The translations under genes were made by a program, and so were the position numbers. DNA of 64,000 bases from contig DATLFG010000028.1 of NCBI GenBank assembly GCA_035524955.1, positions 62,001-126,000 of the forward strand. The letters are read 5' to 3'. The DNA is from CAMLFJ01 sp035524955. GTDB taxonomy: Bacteria > Methylomirabilota > Methylomirabilia > Rokubacteriales > CSP1-6. Below are positions 25,075 through 32,948 of this stretch, piece by piece. Position 1 is the stretch's first letter, and each line of letters begins with the position of its first letter. The notes under the pieces were generated by a model. The model ran no database searches. It had not been told where the DNA came from and worked only from the letters and a program-made list of their open reading frames with translations.

Positions 25075-25481
25075 GACCGCTTGAGCGGCAGCACCGCCGG
25101 CTCCCGGGCGGGCTCGGACGCCCCGGGCCTGGGCATACGGCAGTGGCCCTCGAACATGACACCCTCGTCCAGCACCACGACCGGGGACTCGAGGTCACCG
25201 AAGACGCGGGCCTTGCCGGTGAGCTCCACCCGCTCGTTCGCGTGCACGTTGCCCACCAGCTCACCGTTCACCACGAGCGTGCCTGCGCGAACGGTCGCGT
25301 TGACCACACCCCGCTCGCCGATGATCAGGGTATCGGGCGACGCGATCTCACCCTGGAACTTCCCGTTGAGCAGCACGGTGCCGGTGAACGTGTACTTGCC
25401 CTCGATCTCGGAGCCCTCGTCGAGGAAGGCGGTGAGCTTCTTGCGGGTTGCGACGGAGACGCGGGGCTTCCATGGCCACAT
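25071..25481 (-). CDS. bactofilin
   Basis: 136 residues. The central bactofilin beta-helix domain is clear (FLDEGSEIEGKYTFTGTVLL, IIGERGVVNATVRAGTLVVNG, GNVHANERVELTGKARVFGD), with short disordered ends. Bactofilins polymerise without nucleotide and scaffold cell-shape enzymes. It is translationally coupled to the M23 gene, and a sigma-54-type promoter lies about 120 bp upstream. Confidence 0.92.
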   Translation of the reverse strand: MWPWKPRVSVATRKKLTAFLDEGSEIEGKYTFTGTVLLNGKFQGEIASPDTLIIGERGVVNATVRAGTLVVNGELVGNVHANERVELTGKARVFGDLESPVVVLDEGVMFEGHCRMPRPGASEPAREPAVLPLKRS

Positions 25482-25597
25482 GCGAGTTCGGCCGCCGTCT
25501 ACTTCTGCGCTCGCTGGCGCGACCTGGCACTGGTGCGTCCGAACATCGTGTCTTGCCTCCTCGACGGGTCCGCGGCGTTAGAACCAACTACGGCTAC

Positions 25598-25612
25598 GCA
25601 ACGTCCCTGCCA
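25598..25612 (-). promoter_or_regulatory. sigma-54 promoter for the bactofilin-M23 operon
   Basis: TGGCAG-GGACG-TTGCG on the minus strand keeps the GG-N10-GC spacing. Predicted start near 25586, leaving a ~105-nt leader. Three direct TGACAG copies lie upstream (25665-25670, 25696-25701, 25719-25724) and could bind an activator. The rest of 25482-25748 is non-coding and relatively AT-rich. Confidence 0.55.
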
Positions 25613-25748
25613 GGAGCTGAAAGCCAATAACTGATTGATTTAACGGAGTGCACACCCAGTCATCTGACAGGCCTGGGCACCCGGTGGACACTCCATGACA
25701 GGAGCACAGTCACGGAGCTGACAGTGGGTCGGAGCTCTGGAACCGGAG

Positions 25749-26168
25749 CTACTGCGGAACGATCAGGGTGGGTAGCTCGCCGGGCGGTTGCAGGATCCAG
25801 GTTCCACCTTCCTGCCTGAGCAGGAAAGTGACCGGCCCGTTGGCGGAGAGGACATTCCAGCCGCTACCGTCCGAACGCGGAGCCACCCACGAGGCCGTCT
25901 CGCCGGGGCGCTGGATGACGAAGCCCCCCTTCTTGTCCGACACCAGGTAGATGGGGGCCTGGCCGGGGGCGTGGATCACGTAGCCCTCACCCCACGCCGA
26001 GAGATAGACATCGATCGGGAAGGCACCGGGCGCGGTCACCTTGAAGTGCGCCGCGGCCGCGGGCGGCTGGGCCGGGGGAAACTCGGAGTCGGAGCCGACG
26101 GCGGCACAGCCGCCGAGCCCGCCCAAGATCACTGCGAGCCCGAGCCCCCGCGCCTTCCTGCCGCTCAT
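25749..26168 (-). CDS. hypothetical lipoprotein
   Basis: 139 residues. The signal sequence ends LGGLGGCAAVG, a good lipobox, so it is probably a lipidated periplasmic or outer-membrane protein. The mature part alternates beta-strands with Gly/Pro turns (VTAPGAFPIDVYLSAWGEGYVIHAPGQ, GGFVIQRPGETASWV), suggesting a small beta-rich domain with repeats of ~35 residues. No family recognised. It is 21 bp downstream of pckG on the same strand and may be co-transcribed. Confidence 0.7.
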   Translation of the reverse strand: MSGRKARGLGLAVILGGLGGCAAVGSDSEFPPAQPPAAAAHFKVTAPGAFPIDVYLSAWGEGYVIHAPGQAPIYLVSDKKGGFVIQRPGETASWVAPRSDGSGWNVLSANGPVTFLLRQEGGTWILQPPGELPTLIVPQ

Positions 26169-26189
26169 GCGAATCCCTCCTCGCCCGAC

Positions 26190-27944
26190 TCAGAGACCGA
26201 ACCGACGCACGGTCTCCGCGTGGGCCTTCCAGATCGCGGGCGGCAGCCGCTCGCCGAACTGCTCGTAGAACTCGCCGAGCTCATCGAGTGCCTGCCGCCA
26301 CTCCTCGCGGTCCACGCGGAGCGCCGCCTCGAGAGCGCCCGGGGGCAGCCGAAGCCCGGAGCAATCGATCGCTCCGGGAGCCGGTACGTGGCCGATCGGA
26401 GTCTCGACCGCCTGGGCACCTCCCCCGCCACCTCCGTGGATGCGCTCCACGATCCACTTCAGGATGCGCACGTTCTCCCCGTAACCGGGCCACAGGAAGC
26501 GGCCCTCCGCGTCGCGCCGGAACCAGTTCACCCGGAAGATCTTCGGCGGGCTCTTCAAGCGCGACCCGACGGACAGCCAGTGCGCGAAGTAATCGGCCAT
26601 GTTGTAGCCGCAGAACGGAATCATGGCCATCGGGTCGCGGCGCACGACGCCCACCTGCCCGGTGATGGCGGCGGTCGTCTCGGTTCCCATCGCCGAGCCC
26701 AGGAAGACGCCGTGGTCCCAGTCGAACGCCTCGAAGACGAGGGGCACCACGCGCGCGCGGCGCGAGCCGAAGATGAAGCCGGAGAGCGGCACGCCCTCCG
26801 GATCCTCCCAGTTGGGCGAGATGGACGGGCACTGCTGCGCGGGCACGGTGAAGCGCGAGTTGGGGTGCGCGGCGGGCCCGTCCCCCGGCTTCCACGGCCT
26901 GCCCTGCCAGTCGAGCATGCCATCCGGGGGCTCCGGCCCCATGCCTTCCCACCACGGCTCGTTCGACGGGGTCAGCGCCACGTTGGTGAAGATGGTGTTG
27001 GAGCGCACCATGGCGGCCCCGTTCGGATTGGTCTTGGCGCTGGTGTTCGGGGCGACCCCGAAGAAGCCGCGCTCCGGATTGGTCGCGCGGAGCTGACCGT
27101 TCCGGTCCACGTGGATCCACGCGATGTCGTCGCCGACCGTCCACACGCGATAGCCGGGCAGGCTCGAGACCACCATGGCCAGGTTGGTCTTGCCGGACGC
27201 GCTCGGCATCGCGGCGGCCAGGTAGGTGACCTTCCCCTGCGGGTCCTCGAGGCCGAGGATCAGCATGTGCTCGGCCATCCAGCCTTCCGTCCGCGCCTGT
27301 GACGAGGCGATCCGGAGCGCGTGGCACTTCTTGCCGAGCAGGGCGTTGCCGCCGTAGCCCGAGCCCACGCTCCAGATCAGCCGCTCCTCGGGGAAGTGCA
27401 GGATGAAGCGCCGGTCCGGTGACAGATCGCCGAGCGAGTGCAGGCCGCGCACGAAGTCGTCGGGATCGCGCATGTGCTCGAGCGCGACCGCGCCCACGCG
27501 GGTCATGATGTGCATGCTCGCCACCACGTAGGCGCTGTCCGTGACCATGACCCCCACCCGGCTCATCGGCGAGCCGGCCGGGCCCATCAGGTACGGGACC
27601 ACCCACATCGACCGCCCGCGCATGCTGCCCCGGAAGATCCCGCGCAGCTTTTCCTTCCCCTCCGCGGGGGCCATCCAGTTGTTGGTCGGCCCCGCTTCCT
27701 CGCGCGTGCGCGTGCAGATGAAGGTGAGCTGCTCGGTCCGGGCCACGTCGGAGGGGTGGCTGCGATGCAGGTAGCAGTTCGGGTACGTCCGGGAGTTGAG
27801 CGGCAGCAGCGTCCCGTCCCGCAGCATGTCGGCGACGAGGCGCTCGTACTCCGCTTTCGAGCCGTCCGCCCAAGCGACCCTCGTCGGCTCCGTCAGCTCG
27901 GCGACCTCATCCACCCATTTCTCGACCTGACTCGTGAGGCTCAT
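26190..27944 (-). CDS. pckG: phosphoenolpyruvate carboxykinase (GTP)
   Basis: 584 residues, slightly short for the GTP-dependent family (about 590-620). Converts oxaloacetate plus GTP to PEP for gluconeogenesis, consistent with the glycan-making genes of this region. Visible motifs: AAMPSASGKTNLAMV (P-loop), DDIAWIHVD (metal Asp), FFGVAPNTSAKTNPN, and FGSRRARVVPLVFEAFDWDHG. The P-loop has Ser where many PEPCKs carry a hyper-reactive Cys (PSACGKTN), which might alter thiol sensitivity. The start ATG at 27944 gives the expected N-terminus. Confidence 0.95.
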   Translation of the reverse strand: MSLTSQVEKWVDEVAELTEPTRVAWADGSKAEYERLVADMLRDGTLLPLNSRTYPNCYLHRSHPSDVARTEQLTFICTRTREEAGPTNNWMAPAEGKEKLRGIFRGSMRGRSMWVVPYLMGPAGSPMSRVGVMVTDSAYVVASMHIMTRVGAVALEHMRDPDDFVRGLHSLGDLSPDRRFILHFPEERLIWSVGSGYGGNALLGKKCHALRIASSQARTEGWMAEHMLILGLEDPQGKVTYLAAAMPSASGKTNLAMVVSSLPGYRVWTVGDDIAWIHVDRNGQLRATNPERGFFGVAPNTSAKTNPNGAAMVRSNTIFTNVALTPSNEPWWEGMGPEPPDGMLDWQGRPWKPGDGPAAHPNSRFTVPAQQCPSISPNWEDPEGVPLSGFIFGSRRARVVPLVFEAFDWDHGVFLGSAMGTETTAAITGQVGVVRRDPMAMIPFCGYNMADYFAHWLSVGSRLKSPPKIFRVNWFRRDAEGRFLWPGYGENVRILKWIVERIHGGGGGGAQAVETPIGHVPAPGAIDCSGLRLPPGALEAALRVDREEWRQALDELGEFYEQFGERLPPAIWKAHAETVRRFGL

Positions 27945-28032
27945 GCGCGATACCCTCCCGTCGCTTGGGATGGAGCGTCTCGCCGGATTCTGACCGTGGG
28001 AACGAGTCCTGTCAACGGCGCCCTCGCACCGG

Positions 28033-28431
28033 TCAGTCGAGCCGCGGGCCCCGGCGCCCCAGCGCGTCGCGAACCATCAGTTCCAGGTCCCGGCGGGGAA
28101 ACGGCTTGATGAGATAGCCGCAGGCGCCGCGGCGCAGCGCCTCGTTGAGGGTGGCGAGCGAGGCAAAGGCGGTGATCATCACGACCTCGATGCGCTTGTC
28201 GAACGCCTTGATGTGCTCGAGCGCGTCGAGACCGCTCATGCTCGGCAGCAGACGCACGTCGAGCAGCACGACGTCGGGACGAAAGCGCGGCAGCTCCTCC
28301 ACCGCCGCCTCCCCGCTCGGCACGCTCGCGATCCGGTACTCGCGCTCGAGGAGCGCGCGCAGGCTCATGCGCACACCCTCCTCGTCGTCCACCAGCAGCA
28401 CCCGCGGCTTCGCGCTCTCGAATTCGGTCAT
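28033..28431 (-). CDS. single-domain response regulator
   Basis: 132 residues, receiver only. LLVDDEEGVRMSLRALL gives the acidic pair, DVVLLDVRL the phospho-Asp, MITAFAS the Thr/Ser switch and YLIKPF the Lys. There is no output domain, so it acts by protein contact or as a phosphorelay shuttle. It has its own sigma-54-type promoter (28477-28491). A partner kinase is not identified nearby; the hybrid kinase at 9768-14894 is too far to link by position. Confidence 0.88.
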   Translation of the reverse strand: MTEFESAKPRVLLVDDEEGVRMSLRALLEREYRIASVPSGEAAVEELPRFRPDVVLLDVRLLPSMSGLDALEHIKAFDKRIEVVMITAFASLATLNEALRRGACGYLIKPFPRRDLELMVRDALGRRGPRLD

Positions 28432-28476
28432 GGAGAAGCTTCTGCACGTCAGGTCGGAATCGCCACCTGGATGGCT

Positions 28477-28491
28477 GCATCCGGAGTGCCA
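28477..28491 (-). promoter_or_regulatory. sigma-54 promoter for the receiver gene
   Basis: TGGCAC-TCCGG-ATGCA on the minus strand, GG-N10-GC spacing intact; predicted start ~28465, 34 nt before the ATG. A perfect dyad CTGTCCG-GAAG-CGGACAG at 28553-28570 lies about 60 bp upstream and could be an activator site. Confidence 0.6.
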
Positions 28492-28588
28492 ACGGCGCCG
28501 CTCCGGAAACCCCCGAAAAGCGCCCGCCCCGCCGCGCCCCGGCGGCTCGTACCTGTCCGGAAGCGGACAGAAATTGGCGACGCGGTTC

Positions 28589-29299
28589 TCAGGCGCGTGC
28601 GGCTCCCGTGCCGGGGCGCAGGCGTTGCGCGATCTCGTTGACGAGGTGGTTGAGCCGCTCGGCCGCCTCTTCGCGCTCCTTCTGGTGCCGCTCGTTCTCG
28701 GCGCGCAGATCGCTCATGGTTTGCCGGAGGTGCTCGGCCTGGCGCTCGGAGGTCTCGAGCCGGTTGCGGAGCTGCTCGTTCTCGTACGTCACTCCCCGGA
28801 GCCGCTCGTTCTCCCGCTCGGACGACTCGGCGCGCTCGCGGAGACGGTCGTGCTCGTGCAGCAGCTCCAGGAGCGAGGCGAGCTGGGTCTGCCCCGCCTC
28901 GAGCCAGCGCCTCATTTCGTCTCCGTCGCGCGTCTGCTTGGACTCGACACTCGTCATTCGAACTTCTCCTTTCGGGCGATTGGGGGGAGTGTAATCCAGT
29001 CCGGGCGCGGTTTCGCGCCGAATCACCACCGAGACGTCACCGCGCGGCCGGGCCGTGCCGCGGGCCTGCCGTCGGTCCCTGCGGCGCCGCTCCGGCCGGC
29101 GCACCGCCGCCACGCGCCGGCGCTCGCGCCGCCGCCGGTCGAGCATCACGTCCACCGTCCCGGGCTCGCCCTCGAAGAGCCGCTCGATTCGTGGCACGAG
29201 CGCGGGACGCTCGGGGCGGACGATGACGAGGAGTCGCCGGGCGGGAGCGGTGCGCCACAGCCAGACCGAGACCCGGCGGAGCCGGCCGTTCAGGAGCAT
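28589..29299 (-). CDS. hypothetical protein: basic N-terminal domain plus coiled coil
   Basis: One open frame of 236 codons. The first ~110 residues contain LLVIVRPERPALVPRIERLF and MLDRRRRERRR, a pattern I associate with small uncharacterised proteins of such genomes. The last 122 residues (from MTSVESK) form a long heptad-repeat coiled coil rich in E, R, Q and L. An internal ATG at 28957 is preceded by a strong AAAGGAGAAG, so the coiled-coil part may be translated separately, or the two may be distinct genes whose stop was lost. The ATG at 29299 lies 2 bp after the stop of the zinc-ribbon gene, favouring an operon. Function unknown. Confidence 0.6.
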   Translation of the reverse strand: MLLNGRLRRVSVWLWRTAPARRLLVIVRPERPALVPRIERLFEGEPGTVDVMLDRRRRERRRVAAVRRPERRRRDRRQARGTARPRGDVSVVIRRETAPGLDYTPPNRPKGEVRMTSVESKQTRDGDEMRRWLEAGQTQLASLLELLHEHDRLRERAESSERENERLRGVTYENEQLRNRLETSERQAEHLRQTMSDLRAENERHQKEREEAAERLNHLVNEIAQRLRPGTGAARA

Positions 29300-29301
29300 G
29301 G

Positions 29302-29478
29302 TCAGCGCCGTCCGGGCTCACGAGCAGGCGGGGACGGACGGTCGGCACCCTTGGCCAGCAGACGCAACCGGTGCGTCCAGCACAATCCGTGGATCTCGCG
29401 GTCATCACCCGGGATGTCGATCGTGACCAGGAGACAGGGCTTACCTTCCTGCTGACACCGCGGGCAGATGACTTTCAA
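29302..29478 (-). CDS. small zinc-ribbon-like protein
   Basis: 58 residues if started at the TTG at 29478. VICPRCQQEG at the start and GLCWTHRLRLL near residue 35 supply CxxC and C/H ligands for a zinc ribbon. No ATG is available, and no ribosome-binding site precedes the TTG, but an exact sigma-54 promoter ends just upstream, predicting a nearly leaderless message. It is followed 2 bp later by the 28589-29299 gene. Function unknown. Confidence 0.55.
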   Translation of the reverse strand: MKVICPRCQQEGKPCLLVTIDIPGDDREIHGLCWTHRLRLLAKGADRPSPPAREPGRR

Positions 29479-29493
29479 GGCGGTCGTTACTCG

Positions 29494-29508
29494 GCAAAGT
29501 CGGTGCCA
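29494..29508 (-). promoter_or_regulatory. sigma-54 promoter, exact -24/-12 match
   Basis: TGGCAC-CGACT-TTGCC on the minus strand. Predicted start ~29482, only four bases before the TTG of the zinc-ribbon gene. Confidence 0.65.
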
Positions 29509-29859
29509 CCCCGCCGCTGCGCCTGTCGCGCCGAGCGCCGGGCGCTCGCCTCCTGACGCCCGATCCGACCCGGCATCTCGAGCACGACACGATGTGAGCC
29601 CCATCAGACACTTACGCCAGGCCGATGGACATCGAGCTTCAGGCGATATCCATTGACCAGGGCAATCCCGCATTCCGTGCGCACGGCGCCTCGACCCGGC
29701 GGATAGGAAGGCCTGCACCGAGCTTGGGCGCTCGCGCTCCCTGAGTAGGCAAGCGCCTTCCCATCCTTTGACAGCGCGCCACCGGGCGGTCTCGCCAAGC
29801 CCCACCGCTTTGTGGTGGGGCGACTGCCTCGGAGGGAGGCACCCAGGCCGGCCGGACGA
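29509..29859. other. intergenic stretch, with one terminator-like hairpin
   Basis: I see no gene. GCCCCACC-gctttgt-GGTGGGGC at 29799-29821 is a perfect 8-bp stem just past the end of the receiver gene at 29860 and may terminate it, although no T-run follows. A GAGCGCC-G-GGCGCTC dyad near 29535-29550 lies upstream of the sigma-54 promoter at 29494-29508 and could be an activator site. Confidence 0.45.
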
Positions 29860-30249
29860 CTAGCGCGGGCGGGAGAAAGGCGAGCGATACTCGAGCCGCT
29901 CGCGGACCTTGTTCAGCAGCCGCTCCACCGTGAAGGGTTTGGCCAGGAAGGCATCCACCGGAATGAGCACACCGGCGTCGCTGATCACCTCGGCGGCTCT
30001 CCCGGACATGAAGATCGCCCTGGCGTCCGGGCGCGCGATGATGAACCGGTCCGCCAGCTCTTTGCCGTTGATGCCCGGCATCATGATATCGGTGAGCAGT
30101 ATGTGGATAGCGCCCTGGTGTTCGTCCGCGACGCGGAGCGCCTGCTCGCCGTCCTCGGCCTCGAGCACCCGATACCCGGCCCCCAGCAGGATGTCTCGCG
30201 CCAAGGTCCGGACCTGTGCTTCGTCGTCGACCACCAGGATGGTCTCCAT
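29860..30249 (-). CDS. single-domain response regulator
   Basis: 129 residues, receiver only: ILVVDDEAQVRTLARDILL, LLTDIMMPGINGKELA (phospho-Asp in TDIMMPG), IFMSGRAAE (Ser switch), FLAKPFT (Lys). The sequence is of the kind found as a detached receiver of hybrid kinases. No kinase gene is adjacent. It is transcribed away from the 30398 gene. Confidence 0.88.
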   Translation of the reverse strand: METILVVDDEAQVRTLARDILLGAGYRVLEAEDGEQALRVADEHQGAIHILLTDIMMPGINGKELADRFIIARPDARAIFMSGRAAEVISDAGVLIPVDAFLAKPFTVERLLNKVRERLEYRSPFSRPR

Positions 30250-30358
30250 CAGCCGCCCTATTCTACCTCCGCCGCCCGGGTTTTGGCGCTCGCCTCGTCG
30301 GCGTCACGTCTGTTCATCAACGCCCGAGGCCCCTCGCCGGTTCCCGCGGGCCGTCGTC

Positions 30359-30388
30359 TTGACACGTGAAGGGGTCCAGACCTAGAGT
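30359..30388 (+). promoter_or_regulatory. sigma-70-like promoter, nearly leaderless
   Basis: TTGACA, an 18-bp spacer, then TAGAGT. The start would fall near 30395, three bases before the ATG at 30398, which also lacks a ribosome-binding site. Confidence 0.4.
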
Positions 30389-30397
30389 CGACTCTGC

Positions 30398-30724
30398 ATG
30401 AGAAAGTGGATCGGCGCCCTGAGTCTAGTCTGGCTCCTCTGGTCCGACTTGTCCGTAATCGTGAAGGACAACCCGCTCGACACCATCGTGCTGCGCTGGC
30501 TGGCCCGCGTCCCGCGGCTTCAGACCGACCGCATCATCGCTGGCCGCTACCCGACCGGCGAGGAGTGCAGGGCCGCCCTGGAGCGCCACCTCGGCACGGT
30601 GAAGGCGATCAACGACAGCTGGTCGGGACACGCCTTCGAGCGCGAGGACGACATGGGAACGATCCACTACTACCCCGACGGCATCATCTACGCCCGCGCC
30701 GCCCTCCGCTGCACGGAACAGTAA
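30398..30724 (+). CDS. hypothetical protein with N-terminal hydrophobic segment
   Basis: 108 residues. An N-terminal hydrophobic helix (IGALSLVWLLWSDL) is a signal or anchor. The rest has RIIAGRYPTGEECRAALERHL and IHYYPDGIIYARAALRC, a short alpha/beta pattern with two Cys (one in EECRAAL, one at the end). No family recognised; possibly a small exported protein. It converges on the next gene with a 2-bp gap. Confidence 0.6.
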   Translation: MRKWIGALSLVWLLWSDLSVIVKDNPLDTIVLRWLARVPRLQTDRIIAGRYPTGEECRAALERHLGTVKAINDSWSGHAFEREDDMGTIHYYPDGIIYARAALRCTEQ

Positions 30725-30726
30725 GC

Positions 30727-31509
30727 TCAGCGGCTGCTCGGGGTCCGGTTCGGAGAGGCCGCGGGCGTCTCGAGGCGAGCCGGGAGGCCGGAGTCCCCGG
30801 CTCCGCCTTCGAGCACGTCCATCAGCCAGGGCACGGTGATCACCACCACGATCGCCAGCACGATCAGAAGCAGGGTCGCGCGGAACCAGCCCGTCACGAA
30901 GATACTGGGCGTCTCCTCGTAGGCCTCGGCGTCCCCGCGCAGCAGGGCGAGCTCCGCTCGGAGCTGCTCCTGCTCGTCCTCCAGACTCTGCAACCGCGAG
31001 CGGAGCTGCCGGACCGTTCCCGCCAGGTCGCGGGCGGAGGCACGCGCCGGGCGGCGGTTCTCGGCTGGCGGATTCCGCTCGACCCTGGCCGGAAGCCGCC
31101 CACGGCGTGAGCTCGTGGTGGCGGGCGCCTCCCCTTCGGTATCACCACCGAGGGCGATCTGGCGACCCGGAACCGACTGCACGATGATCTCCGAGCTGGC
31201 GTTCGCCTCGCCACCCCCTCGCGGCCGGCGGGCCGTCGGGCCCCCACCCTGTGCGGCGACCGCTTCGACCGGGCGCCCCATGGCCTCCAGAGCATCCCGA
31301 GATAGGCCCTGGATCCGGGCGAGCAGGCTCTTGACCGCACGTTCGGAGACCTGGTCGGCCAGGACCAGGCGACCCTGCTCGCCTCCGTTCTCCAGATAGG
31401 CCACCCAGTCCTTCCGGCTCCGCGTACCGTGCCAGGCGACCGTCAGCCCGCTGGCCTGCATGCGCTTGCGGCCCTCGATCTTCGCGAGGGGCTTCCTGGG
31501 AGCATCCAT
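30727..31509 (-). CDS. hypothetical tail-anchored coiled-coil protein
   Basis: 260 residues from the ATG at 31509 (a TTG at 31518 is an alternative). Residues ~1-80 form a folded basic domain (LTVAWHGTRSRKDWVAYLENGG), then a disordered Gly/Arg/Ala-rich stretch, a coiled coil (VRQLRSRLQSLEDEQEQLRA, ~170-195) and one C-terminal membrane helix (TLLLIVLAIVVVITVPWLM, ~215-235) with a short tail. This suggests a protein anchored to the inner membrane with its bulk in the cytoplasm. Family and role unknown. It is divergent from mreB. Confidence 0.65.
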   Translation of the reverse strand: MDAPRKPLAKIEGRKRMQASGLTVAWHGTRSRKDWVAYLENGGEQGRLVLADQVSERAVKSLLARIQGLSRDALEAMGRPVEAVAAQGGGPTARRPRGGGEANASSEIIVQSVPGRQIALGGDTEGEAPATTSSRRGRLPARVERNPPAENRRPARASARDLAGTVRQLRSRLQSLEDEQEQLRAELALLRGDAEAYEETPSIFVTGWFRATLLLIVLAIVVVITVPWLMDVLEGGAGDSGLPARLETPAASPNRTPSSR

Positions 31510-31710
31510 GGCGCCCAAGAGTACGATGGCGTCCGGGGGCTGACAAGGCCCTTCCCCTTCCCGGAAAACAGGGGTAAAAACGACATTGGTGTAATGTAAA
31601 ACCTACCCATGCTGACACTTTCACCGCGGACGGGCCGCTGGTCACCCCCGCCTATAGTAGGAGATAGCCCCACGGCAACCACTTCGCGCTCTCTTTCCTG
31701 CCCGTGCCGC

Positions 31711-31725
31711 TGGCACATCCGTTGC
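31711..31725 (+). promoter_or_regulatory. sigma-54 promoter for mreB, exact match
   Basis: TGGCAC-ATCCG-TTGCG. Predicted start ~31737, 18 nt before the ATG with a ribosome-binding site (AAAGGA) on the message. The remaining 31510-31754 sequence is non-coding and includes an AT-richer patch (31560-31610). Confidence 0.7.
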
Positions 31726-31754
31726 GTCCTCTCCGTGCCCCGAAAGGACCGGAT

Positions 31755-32780
31755 ATGCCTTTGAGATCCCTCATGAGCATCCTGGCCGATGACCTGGCGG
31801 TGGACCTGGGGACCGCAAACACTCTCGTGTACGTGAGAGGGCACGGCATCGTCCTCAATGAGCCGTCGATCGTGGCCATGAAGGATGGCGTCGTCCTCGC
31901 CGCCGGCCACGAGGCCAAGGCCATGCTCGGCCGTGCCCCCGGCAGCATCTCGGTGGTCCGGCCCCTGCGCCACGGGGTCATCGCCGACTTCGATTCCACC
32001 GAGAAGATGCTCGACTACTTCATCCGCAAGACCCATCAGCGGCGCAGCATCGTGCACCCGCGCGTCGTGGTCACGGTGCCGTCCGGGATCACCCAGGTGG
32101 AGAAGCGGGCGGTGCGCCAGTCGGCCAAGCAGGCAGGCGCCCGTGAGGCCTATCTGATCGAAGAGCCCATCGCGGCGGCCCTCGGCGCGGGCCTCCCGGT
32201 CGCCGAACCCGGCGCGAACATGATCGTGGACATCGGCGGCGGCACCACCGAGGTCGCGGTGATGTCACTGTCCGGGATCGTCTACTGCAAGTCGGCGCGC
32301 ATCGCGGGCGACGAGATGAACACCGCGGTCATCCAGCACATCCGCAAGAACTACAGCCTGCTCGTCGGCGAGCGCCACGCCGAGGACATCAAGCTGCGCC
32401 TGGGCTCCGCGTACCCCGTCGCGGGCGAGCACCTCACCATGGAGGTCAAGGGCCGCGACCTGATCGTCGGCATCCCCAAGACCATCCTGGTGACGGGCGA
32501 GGAGATCCGCGAGGCGCTGCGTGAGCCGATCATGGCCATCGTGAGCGCGGTGCACACGTGCCTCGAGCAGATCCCGCCCGAACTGGCCGCCGACATCGTG
32601 GACAAGGGCATCGTGCTGTCCGGCGGCGGCGCCCTCCTCCGCGGGATCGACCTGCTGCTGCACGAGCAAACCGGCCTGCCGATCCGCGTGAGCGACGACC
32701 CGCTGACATGCGTCGTGCGTGGGGCCGGGGCGCTGCTGGACGACGTCAAGCTTCTCGCTCGCGTCGCGCTGCCTTCGTAG
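31755..32780 (+). CDS. mreB: rod-shape-determining protein MreB
   Basis: 341 residues, an actin-fold ATPase that positions cell-wall synthesis. Phosphate loops are visible: DLAVDLGTANTLVYVRG, MIVDIGGGTTEVAVMSL and VLSGGGALLRGID. The start at 31755 follows AAAGGACC; the frame is open a little further upstream. mreC, mreD, PBP2 and rodA are not adjacent, so this may be a second, conditional MreB and not the housekeeping copy; its sigma-54-type promoter supports regulated expression. Confidence 0.93.
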   Translation: MPLRSLMSILADDLAVDLGTANTLVYVRGHGIVLNEPSIVAMKDGVVLAAGHEAKAMLGRAPGSISVVRPLRHGVIADFDSTEKMLDYFIRKTHQRRSIVHPRVVVTVPSGITQVEKRAVRQSAKQAGAREAYLIEEPIAAALGAGLPVAEPGANMIVDIGGGTTEVAVMSLSGIVYCKSARIAGDEMNTAVIQHIRKNYSLLVGERHAEDIKLRLGSAYPVAGEHLTMEVKGRDLIVGIPKTILVTGEEIREALREPIMAIVSAVHTCLEQIPPELAADIVDKGIVLSGGGALLRGIDLLLHEQTGLPIRVSDDPLTCVVRGAGALLDDVKLLARVALPS

Positions 32781-32948
32781 GAGGGCTACCGGGGAAGCGC
32801 AGAACGACATCGGCCTTCCTCCCCGCTCGGGGCGGGCCGGGACGGGTCGGCCATGTCGCGGGGGCCGAGGGTATCGCAGCCGGCCGCGCGACCCTATACT
32901 CTCGGACGAGCCGGTTACTCCACGCACCGCCACCCACTGGAGGCCCTC

